From contig OV121091.1 of assembly GCA_921293015.1 (NCBI GenBank), forward strand, positions 8,585,755 to 8,649,754: DNA of 64,000 bases. The letters are read 5' to 3'. Each line of letters opens with the position of its first letter. Position 1 is the stretch's first letter. The notes under the pieces were generated by a model. It searched no databases and was not told the DNA's origin. It saw only the letters and a program-made list of their open reading frames with translations. Both the position numbers and the translations under genes were made by a program. This stretch comes from Phorcus lineatus. Its lineage: Eukaryota > Mollusca > Gastropoda > Trochida > Trochidae. Below are positions 1 through 12,330 of this stretch, piece by piece.

Positions 1-110
1 AATACCATCTCTGCATACCACATATATTCCAAACCGAGTGGTACATATTTATTATATGTATAATTTGCACTTATATGCATCAATAAAAACGTGTGGAAAT
101 GGCTACTAGC
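1..110 (-). repeat. Fragment of the piggyBac-linked array unit, inverted
   Basis: Read on the minus strand, this stretch matches the unit at about 5942-6060: a cacacgttttattttgatgca block followed by a TACCACTTGGTTTGGAATAT block. It is a broken piece of the array family that flanks the piggyBac transposase at 25301-31767. No terminus is visible because the window starts here. Confidence 0.6.
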
Positions 111-119
111 TTAGTAATT

Positions 120-600
120 ATGTCCCCGCAAAGCTTTGCGAGAGACATAATGTTTTCAGTTCCGTCCGTGGTTCCGTAATTCCGTTATTCCGAAATGCTT
201 TCCTTTCGGGACCATATATCTCAAAAACTGTTCAATATTTTTTAAATAAACTTGATATGAACTTAGGTCTAGTGGTTGCGTGGTGCCTTTTGCTATTTTG
301 GTTATTCTGAATTTATTATTTTTTCTGGTTTCCATGGAAACAATTTGAACTTAGCGCAAATGGGGGGTAGGGTCTGTTTCCGGGCCATATCTCAAAAACC
401 ATTCAATATTCTTTTACGAAACTTGCTATTTTGGTTATTCTGATTATTTTTTTTGGGTTTCCATGGAATCAATTTGAACTTAGTGCATCTCTGGAGTGCA
501 AATAGCAAGGTATTGGTGCATACAAAAATGACCAAGTCTTTGAAAACCAGTTCAAATTGATCAAATTGTTGTGGTAATAAGGATTCAGACAACCCACAGT
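120..600. repeat. Dispersed repeat with two internal copies about 160 bp apart
   Basis: Two similar blocks begin near 222 and 382. Each runs from CCATATCTCAAAAACY through a TTTTGGTTATTCTGA segment and a TTTCCATGGAA segment to AATTTGAACTTAGYGCA. This looks like a degenerate tandem or dispersed non-coding repeat. No coding potential was recognised. Confidence 0.5.
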
Positions 601-654
601 AGCACAAATAATATTCCAACTTAAAAATAAATCATGACGTGAGAATGGTTTTAC

Positions 655-1000
655 AAAAATGTTTTCTTTAAATATATGAACTGAAATCTTGTTTACTCCT
701 TAGCTGGATAGGGATTCTAATTGACAGATTTGGTGGACCTGTGACCCCAATTTTCATCTTCTTCTAAATGCAAGAGACCCAGAAAGCTGAAACCTTGTGT
801 ACACATTTGTTGGCTGATTAAGATTGTAATTTGTATATAAGGGCCACAGGGGCCATGTCCTAAAAACGTATTTTCATCTTTTCCTCCCCAAGCAAAATGA
901 ATTGTAAGCTAAAACCTTGTGTACAAACTCCTTAGCTAATTGGAATTATAATTTTTAAAAATTATAGATGGCCTGATGAGCTGCTGATAATTCCTTCGAC
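655..1000. repeat. Dispersed repeat family Q (copy 1), tandem units about 125 bp
   Basis: The block AGCTGAAACCTTGTGTACA, then a CTCCTTAGCT block, then GGTCACAGGGGCCATG with a CTATTTTCATCTTCT block, is repeated here. Related copies lie at 14287-14725 and 15150-15500. It is a non-coding interspersed repeat that I cannot assign to a named family. Confidence 0.5.
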
Positions 1001-2329
1001 ATATTCATGGTCAAAGTTTAAAAAGTCAGAAGTTTTGAAATCACTAAAAAATGATGATCAAATTTGTTTGAAATCACCCAACTCAAGCCATGACATCCAA
1101 ATGCAACTAGTTATAAGTGGTATTTCTTGACTTTACTGCTCAATTTCCTTTATTGTGACTGTAAAGAAGGCTAACAGGGGTTTCAGGGTTACTCTGCTTT
1201 TGAGGTGTCCCACAAACACTCGTCTAGTTTTTGTATAGGTTTCTGTGAAATGTATGGAAACTTATTTCATGTGTGTTGTAAATGCATCTATACCTGCATT
1301 TGATCAAAGTGCTTATGACTCAAATGTATTTAAACACTTTCACTAAGCACATTTGTATGTTTTACTATATCTGAATTAGCTACCTTGCTCATAATATGGG
1401 ATATAAAATCTTAACATTATATTTTTTGCAAAACTTTATAAGCTGTATACATGATATATATATGTTCTGAAATTTGTAGATGTTAAGTTCAAATTTAAGC
1501 TTTATTGATTTTATTTTAAAGAATGATAGAAAATTACTCCCTCTCAATTAAATGTCATGTGAATGCTAAGCAATATTAATTACAGGAAGAATTTTGTTAC
1601 ACAGAGAATAAAAGGTTTTTAGGTTTGTTCTTGAGAGGAGATGGGCAAAGGGGTTATTCTATTGAGGTAGCATATTATCAGGTAGGGATTAATGTTATTT
1701 AGAGTACATATGCTTTTTTGAGTCTGTAATAGAGGCACATGAGGTCACTAACTTAAATTCTTTTTCAGAAGGGACCCCTCCGTGGGGTACTTATGCATAA
1801 AAATCTGTCTTTTTAAATATTTAGATATATACAATAAAGCACTCAAAACATGTTTTGTACATTTCAGCACCTTAACAGGGCCTCAAACCCTGGCGGTCAC
1901 CATACTGTAAAGGGCAGGTAACTCTATTAGAACCACTTATCAATCTGTCATCGTTAGTGAAGACGTGAACTTTTTTAATCAACAAAGTTTGCTAAAAAAA
2001 CCTATAATGGACAAAGAGACTGTATGTGTGGTCACTTTTATTCTATTTGTGAAGTAGAATAGCTTTGCATATTGCATTCTCGCGTTGTGACTTACGGTTT
2101 TTCAAACCAGTTGTGGCCATGTGCTTGCGGTATGGGATGGAAAATAGAAAAACATGGCGAATTCTCGGAAGATTTTTTCCTGACAAGAAGGAGATGTTCA
2201 ATCTTCCGTATAGAATTTGTATATTGATCTTGATGTTATTAATTTTAATAATGCATCTTTGTTACGTTTTGGCGATTGTTTGTGTCTTGTTTTTCAACTT
2301 GGCCAAGCCATGTCTTTTCATGCTCTTTT
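1001..2329. other. No gene recognised
   Basis: AT-rich sequence upstream of the DIRS-like remnant. Several short open frames are present but none resembles a known protein. It lies 5' of the first visible ACTR3 exon, so it is probably intronic. Confidence 0.4.
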
Positions 2330-3850
2330 TCTTGCAGGAATGTTTTGTGGGCTTGCTTATTAGATGCTTTCTCGAACAGAACCAAGCGCCAACGCTCTCG
2401 CGATGCGCCCTTTCTTCATAGGGTCATGGAGTCTGGGGGCAATATCAGGGACTGCGCCCCACAAAAGAGTATGGTAAAGGGTAAAGCACTGGTGTCTCCC
2501 AGGGTTCCGTCAGACTCAAGTGGAATTTCTCCGTACCTCGGCCGTTGGCTGGCAACCCCATACAGATCATTGGGTGGGACCTGGTGCCCCAGAGAGACAA
2601 GCACCTTGGCCCTATGATCGCTTCCTTCTCAGGAACGATGTGGTGATGATGGGCGGTGTTATATTCCTGTGCTTCCTTCTGACACCTTGTCCTCGATGGA
2701 GAGTTCCGAGGTGTCGGGGGAGGTGGAGGTCGACAGGGATGGGAATGCTGACAGGGATGGGAATTCTGACCTGTCCAATCTGCAGTTTTCCACTGCTCTA
2801 AAAGGGAATTTGCAGAGGCCTTTCCTCAGATAGTCGTTCCTGGGAAGGAGGTAGATGCTGTTGGGTTTCGGTTACCAGGGGGAACATCCGCTCAGTGGAA
2901 GTCCCTTGGGTGCGTCTCCACATCGCGGACACAGTGGCTACTGATTTCATTGCTCCTCTCCTTTCGGGTACCCGTGCATGCTTTGACCTGCCGGGGCTTA
3001 ACAAATGGTAACCGTTGGGGGAGGTAGGCTTGTTTTAAGTGTCTTTGCCAGATCCGGATTTGTTGGCCTCTGTCAACCCGGACTCCTTGGGAGCCTGGGG
3101 CAGGCGCGTGCCGCTGTTCAAACATCATGAGGCGCACTTAAGCAGTTGTTCCGCTCTTTTGAGGAGAGCTATAGGAACGGCTGCCGCCAGTTGCGCATGG
3201 AGGTTCATGCCACTTACCTGGCCTTATTCCAAGTCGCTCGATGAAGGGAAGGAGCGTATTCTTCTGGCTGTGCTTCAGTGGCAATTGGCAGAGGTGGGTA
3301 GTCACCTGTCTGGAGACTTCCATTCGGGGATTGGCTGTCGTCAATAGACCTCAAAGATGTGTACCTCTATGTTCCAATGCATCCCCAGTTCAAGCTATAC
3401 CTTGGACGAGGTTTGTTACTAGTTTCTGGTGCTCCCCTTCGGCATCACTACAGCGCCAAGGGTGTTCACAGCTGTGCAGGATCTAGTTTTCTTGGGAGCC
3501 AGGTTCAACACAGAGGCGGGGACTGTTTCCCTTGGGCTGGACCGTGTAGGCAAGGTGTCCCAGACCACAAATCTTTTTCACAAGGCCCCAACGCACCCAG
3601 CCTGAGGCTGCTGGGGCATATGGCAGCCAGAGTCAACGTGGTGTGGAGGGCTTGTTTGGGGATGTGTCCGATACATCAGGCGCTAGCAGGGCTATATGTC
3701 GAGAGCCTGGAAAAGATGGTGACCATTCCGGAGTGGCTTCCCACTCATCTAGAATGGTGGCTGTCCGAGATCAATCTGACCAGGGGTCTACCCCTTGCAA
3801 GCGCGCTCGGTTTGGTCAGTAGGTTCTCTCCAGTGGACAGAGCTGATTGA
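2330..3850 (+). pseudogene. Decayed DIRS1-like retroelement (gag/RT remnant)
   Basis: This stretch is richer in G and C than its surroundings and can be read as a retroelement protein only by switching frames. Visible pieces are a basic Arg/Ser-rich gag-like part (about 2370-2620), a part reading ESYRNGCRQLRMEVHATYLA (about 3165-3225), an RT block with SIDLKDVYLYVPMHPQ (about 3340-3395), FGITTAPRVFT shortly after it, and a connection-domain block with RLLGHMAA (about 3600-3630) and LEWWL (about 3750). The order and motifs match DIRS1-type RT-RNase H, where the LGLMAS-like block is typical. The RT core between the FGITTAPRVFT and LGARF blocks is missing, so there is an internal deletion. There are several frameshifts and it is certainly dead. 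Ngaro or another LTR-less element is the alternative. Confidence 0.65.
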
Positions 3851-4740
3851 GCTTTCGAAATATCACTTATTTTCTGCAATGAATTCAGGGGAATAACTTA
3901 CTAACCCACTAATCCACTGTTATGTTTAGACCCTAGCAAAATTCCCCTTAAGGGATGACCTCTCCACATTGGGATAATTTTATTTTCTGCATCAGTTCTC
4001 CCTATTTAATCTTCGCAAAAAAAAAAGGAAAGGGGGGGTGGGGGGTTGGTTTGGCTTGAAACACATGACGGTCTTTGTACCTTGAGCTGTATACCGGAGG
4101 GTAGTCGATGTGCCTGTCCTGTTGGTCTGGCAAACACGTTTCTGGTAAGTACATAAGTATATAGCTTAGTTAGTGTTCTTAGTTTACACAGAATTCCACT
4201 CCCAAAGGAGTCTTCTTTAGGAGTCTGTTTATTCATTAGTACCCCAAGTAGGATCCCTTCTAAAAAAGAATCGACCAAACCTGTAGAGGTTTCAGATTCT
4301 TTGAAGAGTTCTCCTTTGGTTATGGTCACCCACTTCCCCTTATTCTGTCCGGCTATGCTAGATTGATAAGTGGTTCTAATAGAGTTACCTGCTCTTGACG
4401 GTATGGTAACTGCCAAGATTTGGGGCTCTGTTAGGGTGGTGAAATGTACAAAAACACGTTTTGAGTGTTTTTTTGTATATTTTTTTAGTCACAACCTGTC
4501 ATATGGCAAAAAATACAGATTTGTAAGTTTGATCGAGATAGATATGAATTGTCTTATTATTTGACATGTGAGTCTAAAAACTTAGCTGTAATAACTATTG
4601 CAAACTTGATGGCTGTATTTTTTTTCAAAATCCTTAATTCACATAAACTTTAGATGATGAGAATACAATTGATATTCTACCGGTTGTTTCATTTGAGATG
4701 TGTTAACACAATAAGTGTTTTGATTGTTTTCATGTTTCAG
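3851..4740. other. Intron sequence before the first visible ACTR3 exon
   Basis: No gene is recognised. The stretch ends in a pyrimidine-rich tract and CAG at 4738-4740, which is the 3' splice site of the first ACTR3 exon. A G-run near 4031-4045 is low complexity. Confidence 0.5.
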
Positions 4741-4884
4741 GCTGAAGGGTATGTGATTGGAAGCTGCATCAAACACATTCCAATTGCTGGACGAGACATC
4801 ACATTTTTTATTCAGCAGTTATTGAGGGAACGTGAAGCTGGAATCCCTCCAGAGCAGTCTCTTGAAACTGCGAAGGCCATCAAA
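4741..4884 (+). CDS. ACTR3: ACTR3 exon a (about residues 180-227)
   Basis: Encodes 48 residues starting [20 protein letters not shown] and ending ETAKAIK. The block [16 protein letters not shown] is a strongly conserved ARP3 segment in actin-fold subdomain 4. The acceptor is catgtttcag and the donor is AAA|gtatga. The codon after the splice is completed exactly by the next exon (EKYSYVCPD). An in-frame ATG upstream at 4654 is intronic and is not the start. Confidence 0.95.
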
Positions 4885-4980
4885 GTATGAAAAACTTGTT
4901 AACTTCAGTTTGTAGCAAAACCTGATACCCCCTCCGGGCATGATTCTCAAAGGTGTCTATTGGCCTTTATTATCCACATG
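4885..4980. other. Start of a 7.7-kb ACTR3 intron
   Basis: Ordinary intron sequence between the exon donor and the palindromic repeat that begins near 4981. Nothing else was recognised. Confidence 0.4.
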
Positions 4981-5035
4981 GTGCATATGTATCATCCCAA
5001 CTTGGGATCGCGTCCCATCTTCAGATGGGATGGCG
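4981..5035. repeat. Palindromic terminal repeat, left copy
   Basis: Contains the dyads ATCCCAACTTGGGAT (4994-5008) and TCCCATCTTCAGATGGGA (5013-5030) separated by CGCG. The same pair of dyads recurs at 9014-9077 and, inverted, at 10651-10697. The flank GTGCATATGTATC also matches the inverted flank of the right copy. Confidence 0.6.
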
Positions 5036-5041
5036 GATAAT

Positions 5042-7189
5042 TTAACATGTTCATAATATTCTTATTCTAATGTTGAATTTAGTAATAACATGATAACATG
5101 TATCATTTAGATAAGTGCTTGAAGGCGACCGTTTTAACAACATATGGCGTGTTTACATGGCGAATTACGGACATTATCGTCGTTTTATACAAAGCTAGTC
5201 GGCGAATCCCGTGTTACAAATGGATGATACTTACTTGACACTTTGAATGAAATTTCTATCACCCCTGGAACGGTTTCTACAACTGAAGTAAACTTGTTTT
5301 CAATTCGGGCGCCGTAACTCAATAAATTCCAAGAGCGCATGCGCGAAATCAAAACGAAACTAAAGATGAATAGTTCCTCTTCACATCAATATAAAAATTA
5401 TTTTTATAATATGTTTAGAACGAATTTTACAAAATTTTAAAAATTGTCTTCATTTCAAACATTATAAAAGCATTTAATCACTGAGTGCACACATGCAAAT
5501 TATATATGGAATTGAAGCTAATTTTTTGCTCTATATTTCACGATAAATTTTATTACGATACGCCATCCTAAACGAAAGATATGAATTACGAAAACAGGGT
5601 AGTGATAAATCCCGATAACGTTCTGACCCCCACAGTAATATTACTAAGCTAATAGCCCCGGGCAAACGCACGCGCTCAGCGCGTGCAGGCGGGGTATCCC
5701 CGTTGAAACATACACTCACACACAATATAAATTGTCTTTATTTCCAACTTTATAAATCATGTTATTCGCTTTGTATACATGCAAATTATATATGGAATTG
5801 AAGGCAATTTATTCTTCTTTACGAAGAAATAAATCATAACAATCTTTTGCACTGTAATTAGAAGTTATTACCAACGAAACGTGGGTATAGCTAGTAATAA
5901 AGTCTTTGATAATCGCCTTACCGCAACATATGTCGCATCGTTTCCACACGTTTTATTTTGATGCAAATATGGTCAACTTACACATGAAAATGAAGGTATT
6001 TCTTTCTGCTTTACGATGATATGAAAATAATAAATATGTACCACTTGGTTTGGAATATATAAAGTTTGCAAAGATGGTACCCTCGGGTATTTTAGAACAG
6101 ATTTTGATAATTGCGACATCACTAACCGCTCCTTTATTGTCTAATTGTAATTTGCAAATTTTATATAGAATTGAAGACGATCCTTTCCTCTTTATTGTGA
6201 TATAAAAATGTCGATAATGCGCTCTGCCGTTAAATGGATAGGAAGTGTAAAAAGCAGTTGAAAATAAATCGCTTCTCGGTAAACAAAATATGAATAGAGA
6301 AATTGCCTGTTTGTGCGATGCGCGCCGGGTCCTTTCTGATTTTCTTGTACATACCAATTTTACATGGCAATAAAGATTATCCTTTTCTCTATATTTTGAT
6401 ATATGAAATTGCAAAATTTACCGAGAAGTTTATGTGATATAAAGTGCGAGAAAATGGTAAAAACGTAAAGAATAAACAAAAGTCACAATTTTGCGGAACT
6501 TGCTGTATCTTTATTCTATATGGTGTATATAATTTTTTTTATATCAAATCGAAGACAATTATTCCTTCTTTATCACGATGTAATCAATTTCAAAATACGC
6601 CTAGCTGTTGAGAAGATATGAGCGAAAGAAAGGCACATGTCAAAATCGCCGTTCAGTTTACATGATTTGAATCGAGAAATTAGCTTTTTGTGCGGCGCTT
6701 GCTGTGTCTTTATTTATTATCGCGCATGTATACATTTTACATGGAAAGAAAGACAATCTTTCTCTCTGTCTTATGATATAAAAATTGTCAAAATAGGTTG
6801 AGCACATCATGTAAAAATTGGTGTGACAAAATGGTGTAAAACTAAAAATATGTAAAAATCACCTTTTTTGCGGCACATGCTGTATCTTCAATTCAGGTAG
6901 CGTAGTTACGTATTTTATATTGAATTGAAGACAATTTTCTGCTCTTTCAAATGAATAGAACACCAACGAAACAAAATTCGGTAGCTTAGCGACAGACCGA
7001 CGGAAAGTACTAGCGTTGAACTGACACTACTGCCGTCTAACAATTGCCCGTCCTTTGCTACTGTGAACCTCGGCGTTAATGAGCTAGCGTGAGAAAAATA
7101 GAGTTTGGATGTCGCATCTCGCCCAGAGGACATGCGGTCAAAGCAAATTTCAACCCGGACAGGCCCGGGACCCGCATCTTAAGGGTTAA
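5042..7189 (+). mobile_element. Non-autonomous piggyBac relative with array units (copy P1)
   Basis: The right end is clear: on the minus strand it reads TTAACCCTTAAGATGC from 7189, the same terminus as the complete element at 31767. The left part (about 5105-5300) matches 25420-25580 of that element, including CATGGCGAATT and TTGAATGAAATTT. The outermost left bases are diverged, although a TTAA occurs at 5042. Between them lie degenerate array units with GCGG-CACTTGCTG-type starts near 6491, 6692 and 6869. The transposase gene is absent, so mobilisation would need a transposase in trans. Confidence 0.7.
5615..5710 (+). repeat. Conserved GC-rich module of the array family
   Basis: The block with CCCGATAAC, TTCTGACCCC and ACGCGCTCAGCGCGTG is followed by CACTCACAC and a TTGTCTTTATTTCC block. 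It recurs at 22575-22680, partly at 11255-11330, and inverted at 42310-42430. ACGCGCTCAGCGCGT is itself a short hairpin. Confidence 0.6.
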
Positions 7190-9013
7190 TAAACTTTGTT
7201 TACCTTCACAAACCAGGGTACAGAGTTGAGAAAAATTATTTGTCTCTACTTAACCAGAGGTAACATAATATTATGATTTCGATCAGTATGAAAAGGTTGT
7301 TAATATATATATACAAGCGTCTATTTAGGCTTGTTAGAAGCGTTGAATTGAAAGAATTGTTGTGTGTTGTTACTGCTAATAAGTTAATCAACTGATCAAC
7401 TGAGTCAAATAAGATGAGTAGGTGAGAGGGAAGAATTACATTTCAGTGTAATATTGTTGTTTTACAGCTGAAAGTTTACTTAACTAATCGTTTTGTTATC
7501 TTAAATATGCTACTTGACATGTCCCCCCGAAAAAAGGCATTAGGGTTGCAAATACACATCAACGAAGTTTTATTGATATACTAACAATTATCGAGTTATT
7601 TTGCGCTGACATACATATACTAGTGTAATATCTTCAGAGGACTAAGTGACTCATATTGTTATTGCTTATACAAATTTTATATAGAAACTGTCATTTCTTA
7701 TACAAATTTGATATTGAAACTGTCGTTGCTTATTGTAAAATGTTATCATTTTTCATTGTATGAGAATATGCAATATGTGTAATCATGGTTAGTAAGTATA
7801 ATACTATGATTTAAACAGTATTTTATTTCCATAAAATAAGTGTTACACAAAATTCAGAATATATATACAAAATGGAAAAAGGATTAGCAAACAGGCAGCA
7901 AACGCCTATATAAATTCTTTTCCTGAAACAAAAATAAAACGATTTAGATATCAAGTGCATTGGTGGAAGTATACATTTGCAATTATTCTTACTGAACTAA
8001 AATTTATTACCTTACATTTGGTAAAAATTTTAGGAAAGAGCTTTAAAAATCGGTTGGTATCATTTATGAAATGATAAACAGATATTATTAGGAATTCGTT
8101 AACACTCTGTGACAATGATTTGTCGCCGTTAAGATAGATTTTAGTATATTGATATGAGTTACTAGGGAGTTTTCAAGCCCTTAGTTGGCATTACTGGAAA
8201 ATATCTAAAATGTTGGGGAACCAGACTTTGATGATAGGAACTTTTAATTTTTTTTACAATTGATACAATCAGCCAAGTCGCCAAGTAGATAAACGAGATA
8301 AAATTTGTTAAAACAACATGGGCTTATGGTGTCTCCATATGTTGTTTTAGCCTAACACTACCTACGGTGGGCAAATTGGTGCCCAAACATTCGTCCTCTG
8401 TCATGCCAAGCTGTCTCATTAACATATTCAGTCTATTCAGTGCTGGATTGTAACGATGGAGAGTACCTTAATTTCTGCTTATAGAAGGTTTTTGCATGGA
8501 TTATTCATTTCTCTGTATCAGGTACGTTTTTAAATATATATTTTTAAAAAAGCAATTTATCACTAGTATTGTAAAACTTGGATCTGTATTAGAATAACTT
8601 CATATCTTTGATTGTTAATAGTTTATACCACCTTTTTGTAAAGAAACTAAGATACAAAGATGTCTCTGTGAAATGTGAAGCCGTTTGGTTTCTACGCATG
8701 TATTGGTTGTTTGAAAATATGCGAAAAACTATTATCTAAATATAAATCTATATATTGATCTGATTTTGTTATGTCGCTTAACAAATGTGATTCAATCAGT
8801 AATCAAATGTGACTTAAAATAATTGTTTGAGTAGTGTTGAATCGTTCGTACTCGATAACAGATGAAACCGAGTCAGAAAGTGAAGTAAATGAACATCAAA
8901 TCAAATTTTCTTCATAGGTGTGAAAAGAATATAACAAAATTATCTAAAAGATGTTTTACTGAAACAAATTCATTATAAAATATGAATATTATTAACATGT
9001 TTTAGTACCCCCC
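7190..9013. other. AT-rich intron sequence, no gene recognised
   Basis: No coding similarity was seen. A small hairpin with AAAACAACAT/ATGTTGTTTT arms lies near 8311-8350. A short duplicated segment (TTATACAAATTT plus a GAAACTGTC block) lies near 7665-7725. Confidence 0.4.
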
Positions 9014-9077
9014 GTCCCATCTCAAGATGGGACGTCCCAACTTGGAATCCCAAGTTGGGACGCGTCCCATCTTAAAG
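9014..9077. repeat. Palindromic terminal repeats, junction copy
   Basis: GTCCCATCTCAAGATGGGAC (9014-9033) is an almost perfect 20-bp dyad. It is followed directly by a near-perfect 28-bp dyad (9034-9061) with GTCCCAACTTGG arms, then GCGTCCCATCTTAAAGA. The layout is what the right end of one element abutting the left end of a second would give. Confidence 0.6.
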
Positions 9078-10685
9078 AGGAAAGTAACGCATAATTGTGA
9101 TTATTACAAATTATTATCTGTAGTAGCTTCACCTTTAAGAATCAATAGAGCCAAAAAATGAGAAAATATACGCTTTAATTCGACCACTAGGAGACCTTTT
9201 ATACCCCTGTTTTGGATGACCGCCTAATGAGCCTGGCGAACGCTTAGACAAAATCACCGAAGCATGACTCGAAGCCACGCCCAGTGTGTGACGTGCTAGT
9301 TGTCAGCTGAAAGTCCAGCCCTTTGATTTTCTCTGTATTTTTAAGCTAATTCAAAAGCAAAATAGAGGCAATAGCATGACCGAAAGAGTTCCAAAATACG
9401 ATATGTAACTGCTTCATGATATCAACTTTCCCTCTTAGTCGTCAAATCCATTTTGATTGGACTCTGACAATCCTTGGACGCGGTTTTCTTGGGTGGGTTT
9501 ATATCAAAAAGGTTAAGAACTTGGTCGGTGAGAGATCCATTACTATGGGATATCACGTAGTGTTACAACATTTATTATCGATATGAAGTTCTAAATTGTC
9601 TCGAAAAAAATGAAGGTTTTTGTAATAAACGGGAGAGAATGTAAAAATTTTTTAAATGTTTACTGTAGAAAAAATAATTTTGTTTCACTTCACTTTATGA
9701 CAACTTAGTATTTAATGGATGATTCGTTTGTATTTAACTAACGTATATTATATTGTTAGCTAGTATAACATCTCACACCGTGTTGCAATATCTCTGTCTT
9801 TGAATTTAACAATCAATGACATAAAAACATACCTGTCGCAAGCGTTAGAAACATCCTATGTAATCCTAATTAATGTTGGTACCCGTTATTCACGATGTAC
9901 TTTTTTAAATGTGTGTCATCGTCCGTAGAAGTGCATGAGCCAAATCTCCTTCTCTTAATTTATTGGTTGAATATATATTCTACAAGTTCATTGGTTCAAA
10001 ATGACTGGACGCCGTGACAATAAACTAAGTAGCAGTCGAATGCCAAGATTACGCCATTATGACAGGACATATATTCCGCTTGGTTGGTCCAAGGCGTTAA
10101 AATTCAAAAGGTATAATTAGAGACCATTAAATCAAGAATTGAAATTGAATGCGATAGGATTATATAACGGCCACCTGTGTGTCATACAAAAATAAGACTA
10201 TATAAACTAATATGATTATTGTGACAACATTTGGCAGATGTCGTAATTGATGTTACATGCTATGGGATAGTGCGCATAGCATCACATTTAAACACTGTCT
10301 TTCGCTTGGAACGATACAAATAATTAAAGATATATTTAACATCAATTCACCGGAGGTTTGAGTTGCTTGGATGACTTTAGATATGTTTAAACAGTTGTTT
10401 AGAATGTGAGATTTCCTGTTGTTTTTTCATTAAGGAGGTTATACTTCCGCCGACTAGCACGTCACGCGGCAGGACACGCGGCTGGACACGCCTCAGTGAC
10501 CACGGGCCAGTTCAGTTCTGTTCACTGGTGATTGGAAAAAGCCGTATTAAAGTTGTTTATAGGCCGATTTCGAAAATTTAAACTCATGTCACTGGCAAAT
10601 TAGAATACGTATTTTATGAATCACGAAAGTTGATGGGTCATTTCAGTCGATCTTTAAGATGGGGCGGATCCGCAGTTGGGATGAT
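9048..10685. mobile_element. Possible non-autonomous element with palindromic inverted repeats (element B)
   Basis: The left terminus (9048-9077) and the inverted right terminus (10651-10685) share CCCAA-TTGGG and a TCCCATCTTAAAGA-like segment. Farther inside, GTGACGTGCTAGT at about 9286-9299 has an inverted partner near 10457-10470, so the inverted similarity extends several hundred bases in degenerate form. No protein gene is visible. It is about 1.6 kb and resembles a long-TIR MITE. Confidence 0.45.
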
Positions 10686-10697
10686 ACACATACATGC
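10651..10697. repeat. Palindromic terminal repeat, right inverted copy
   Basis: On the minus strand it reads through TGTATCATCCCAACT, then GGATCCGCCCCATCTTAAAGA. This matches the left copy at 4985-5030 in inverted orientation, including the flanking TGTATC. Confidence 0.55.
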
Positions 10698-11249
10698 ACT
10701 TATCACTTTTGCCTTGTGACTGTTTGACATCAATTGTGACATGTGTGTCTATGAGTAAAATTGTACTTTTCTGTTATAGAGGCAAAAGAGGTCATACCTT
10801 ATTACTAATTTGATACTTCTTCCTCAGAAATCCAAAGTCAAAGTTGCTAAATTTTGTGTAAACATGCCTTCACCAATGCAAATTACAAGTTGTAAAATTT
10901 GTGGCTGTCTGAACTGTGATAGATACCACATTGGCAATGTTCTATGGTTTTACATGCAAGTGTTAAACCTCTGCATTAGATGTAGTCACCTCATGGGCAA
11001 CAGAGCCCATTGCTGTATATCTTTTAATCCTTATGTTGGGGGTCCCTTTATAGTGGGAGAAGATTTTAGTTCTGCTGCAATATTTCCAGGAGAGGAAGAA
11101 CGAGTTCTTATGGATAGTCAACTTCTTTATTGCATGGATTGCGACGTTTCGGTGTAGACACTAACACCGTTATCAAGCAAGTGTTGAAACTGACTGTTAG
11201 TGAACATAGAAGATAACGTGTTTAACAATGTTATAGGCATGTGTGCTGC
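10698..11249. other. No gene recognised
   Basis: Contains a 115-codon open frame (10810-11157) with scattered cysteines but no recognisable domain and no convincing splice or start context. It is treated as chance. Confidence 0.35.
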
Positions 11250-12330
11250 ACAGGCATTCTTAAGATAGTGCAGGCTGCGCAGTGATATCCCTCCTGAAAA
11301 ATTCACTCACACATAAGAGAAATTGTATTTATTTCAAACTTTATTAATCAAGTAATTTGCTGTGTATACATGCAAATTATGTATGGAATTGAAGGCAATA
11401 TGTTCTTCTTTACAAAGATATAAAACATGATAATCTATTGCACTGTGGTCAGAAGTTATTGCCAACGAAAGGTGAGTGGCTATAGCTTGTGAAAACAGAC
11501 TTTGATAATTGCCTTACGGCGACATTTTTCCGCATCTTTTCCACACGTTTTATTTTGATGCATATATATATATTATCATGTGTGCAAATTATGCATGAAA
11601 ATTTATTTATTTCTTCTTTATAATTATATAAATATAATTGATATGTACCACTTGGTTTTGAATATATTTGGTGTGCAAAGATGGTATATCCAGAACACAT
11701 TTTGATAATTGCGACATCACTTAACGTTCCTTTATTGTCTCATTGTAAATTGCAAATTTCATATAGAATTTAAGATTATCCTTTACTTTTTATTGTAATA
11801 CAAAAATGTTGACATAGCACTCTGCTGTAAAATAGATAGGAAGTGTAAAAGAAAAGCAAGTGATAAAATGGCTTCTCAGTTTACAAGATATAAATAGAGA
11901 AATTGCCTGTTTGTACATTGTTTGCTGGGTCTTTACAGATTTTTGTATACAAACCAATTTTGTATGGAAATGAAGATCATCCTTTTTTGATTCCCTCTTT
12001 ATCACGATGTGATCAATTTCAAAATGCGCCCAGCTGTTGAGAAGAAATGAGCGAAAGAAAGGTACATGTCAAAATCATTGTTCAGTTCAAATGATTTGAC
12101 TAGAGGGATAAGCTTTTTGTGCGGCGCTCACTGTGTCTTTATTTATTTTTGTACATTTGCAAATTTTAAATGGAATTAAAGACAATCTTTTTTTCTTTTG
12201 TGTGATACAACAATTGTCAAAATACATTGAGCACATCACGAGAAAAGTGGTGTGATAAAATGATATAATAGTAAAAAATATATAAAAATCACCTTTGTTG
12301 CGGCACTTGCTGTATCTGAATTCTGTCAAT
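11250..12330 (+). mobile_element. Truncated piggyBac-linked array copy (P2)
   Basis: Starts in the conserved CACTCACACATAA module (about 11300) and runs through units with TGCAAATTATGTATGGAATTG, CCACACGTTTTATTTTGATG, and GCGGCGCTCACTGTGTC (about 12120), ending in a GCGGCACTTGCTGTATC start at about 12300. The TTAACCCT terminus seen in other copies is missing, so the right end has been lost. No transposase. Confidence 0.65.

Larger units (their letters stand above)
4994..9047. mobile_element. Possible DNA element bounded by palindromic inverted repeats (element A)
   Basis: The left end (4994-5030) and the right end (9014-9047) are inverted copies of the same double-dyad motif, as expected for a transposon with palindromic inverted termini. 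The interior carries the piggyBac-array copy 5042-7189 and otherwise AT-rich non-coding sequence. No transposase was found. Target-site duplications were not identified, so the boundaries are inferred. Confidence 0.35.

Noticed and set aside
4006-4416. 136-codon minus-strand frame
   Set aside because: No recognisable domain. It crosses a low-complexity G/A run and lies in intron-like sequence before ACTR3 exon a.
5953-6414. 153-codon minus-strand frame, and similar ones at 12087-12452, 22943-23212 and 30751-31005
   Set aside because: These are chance frames across the piggyBac-linked array units. They are not conserved in frame between copies.
5700-6960. Possible centromeric-type satellite
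   Set aside because: The units are strongly degenerate, variable in length and bounded by a piggyBac-type terminus, so a transposon-borne array explains them better.
10810-11157. 115-codon frame with several Cys pairs
   Set aside because: The cysteines do not form a known zinc-binding spacing, composition is not protein-like, and there is no splice context. Probably chance.
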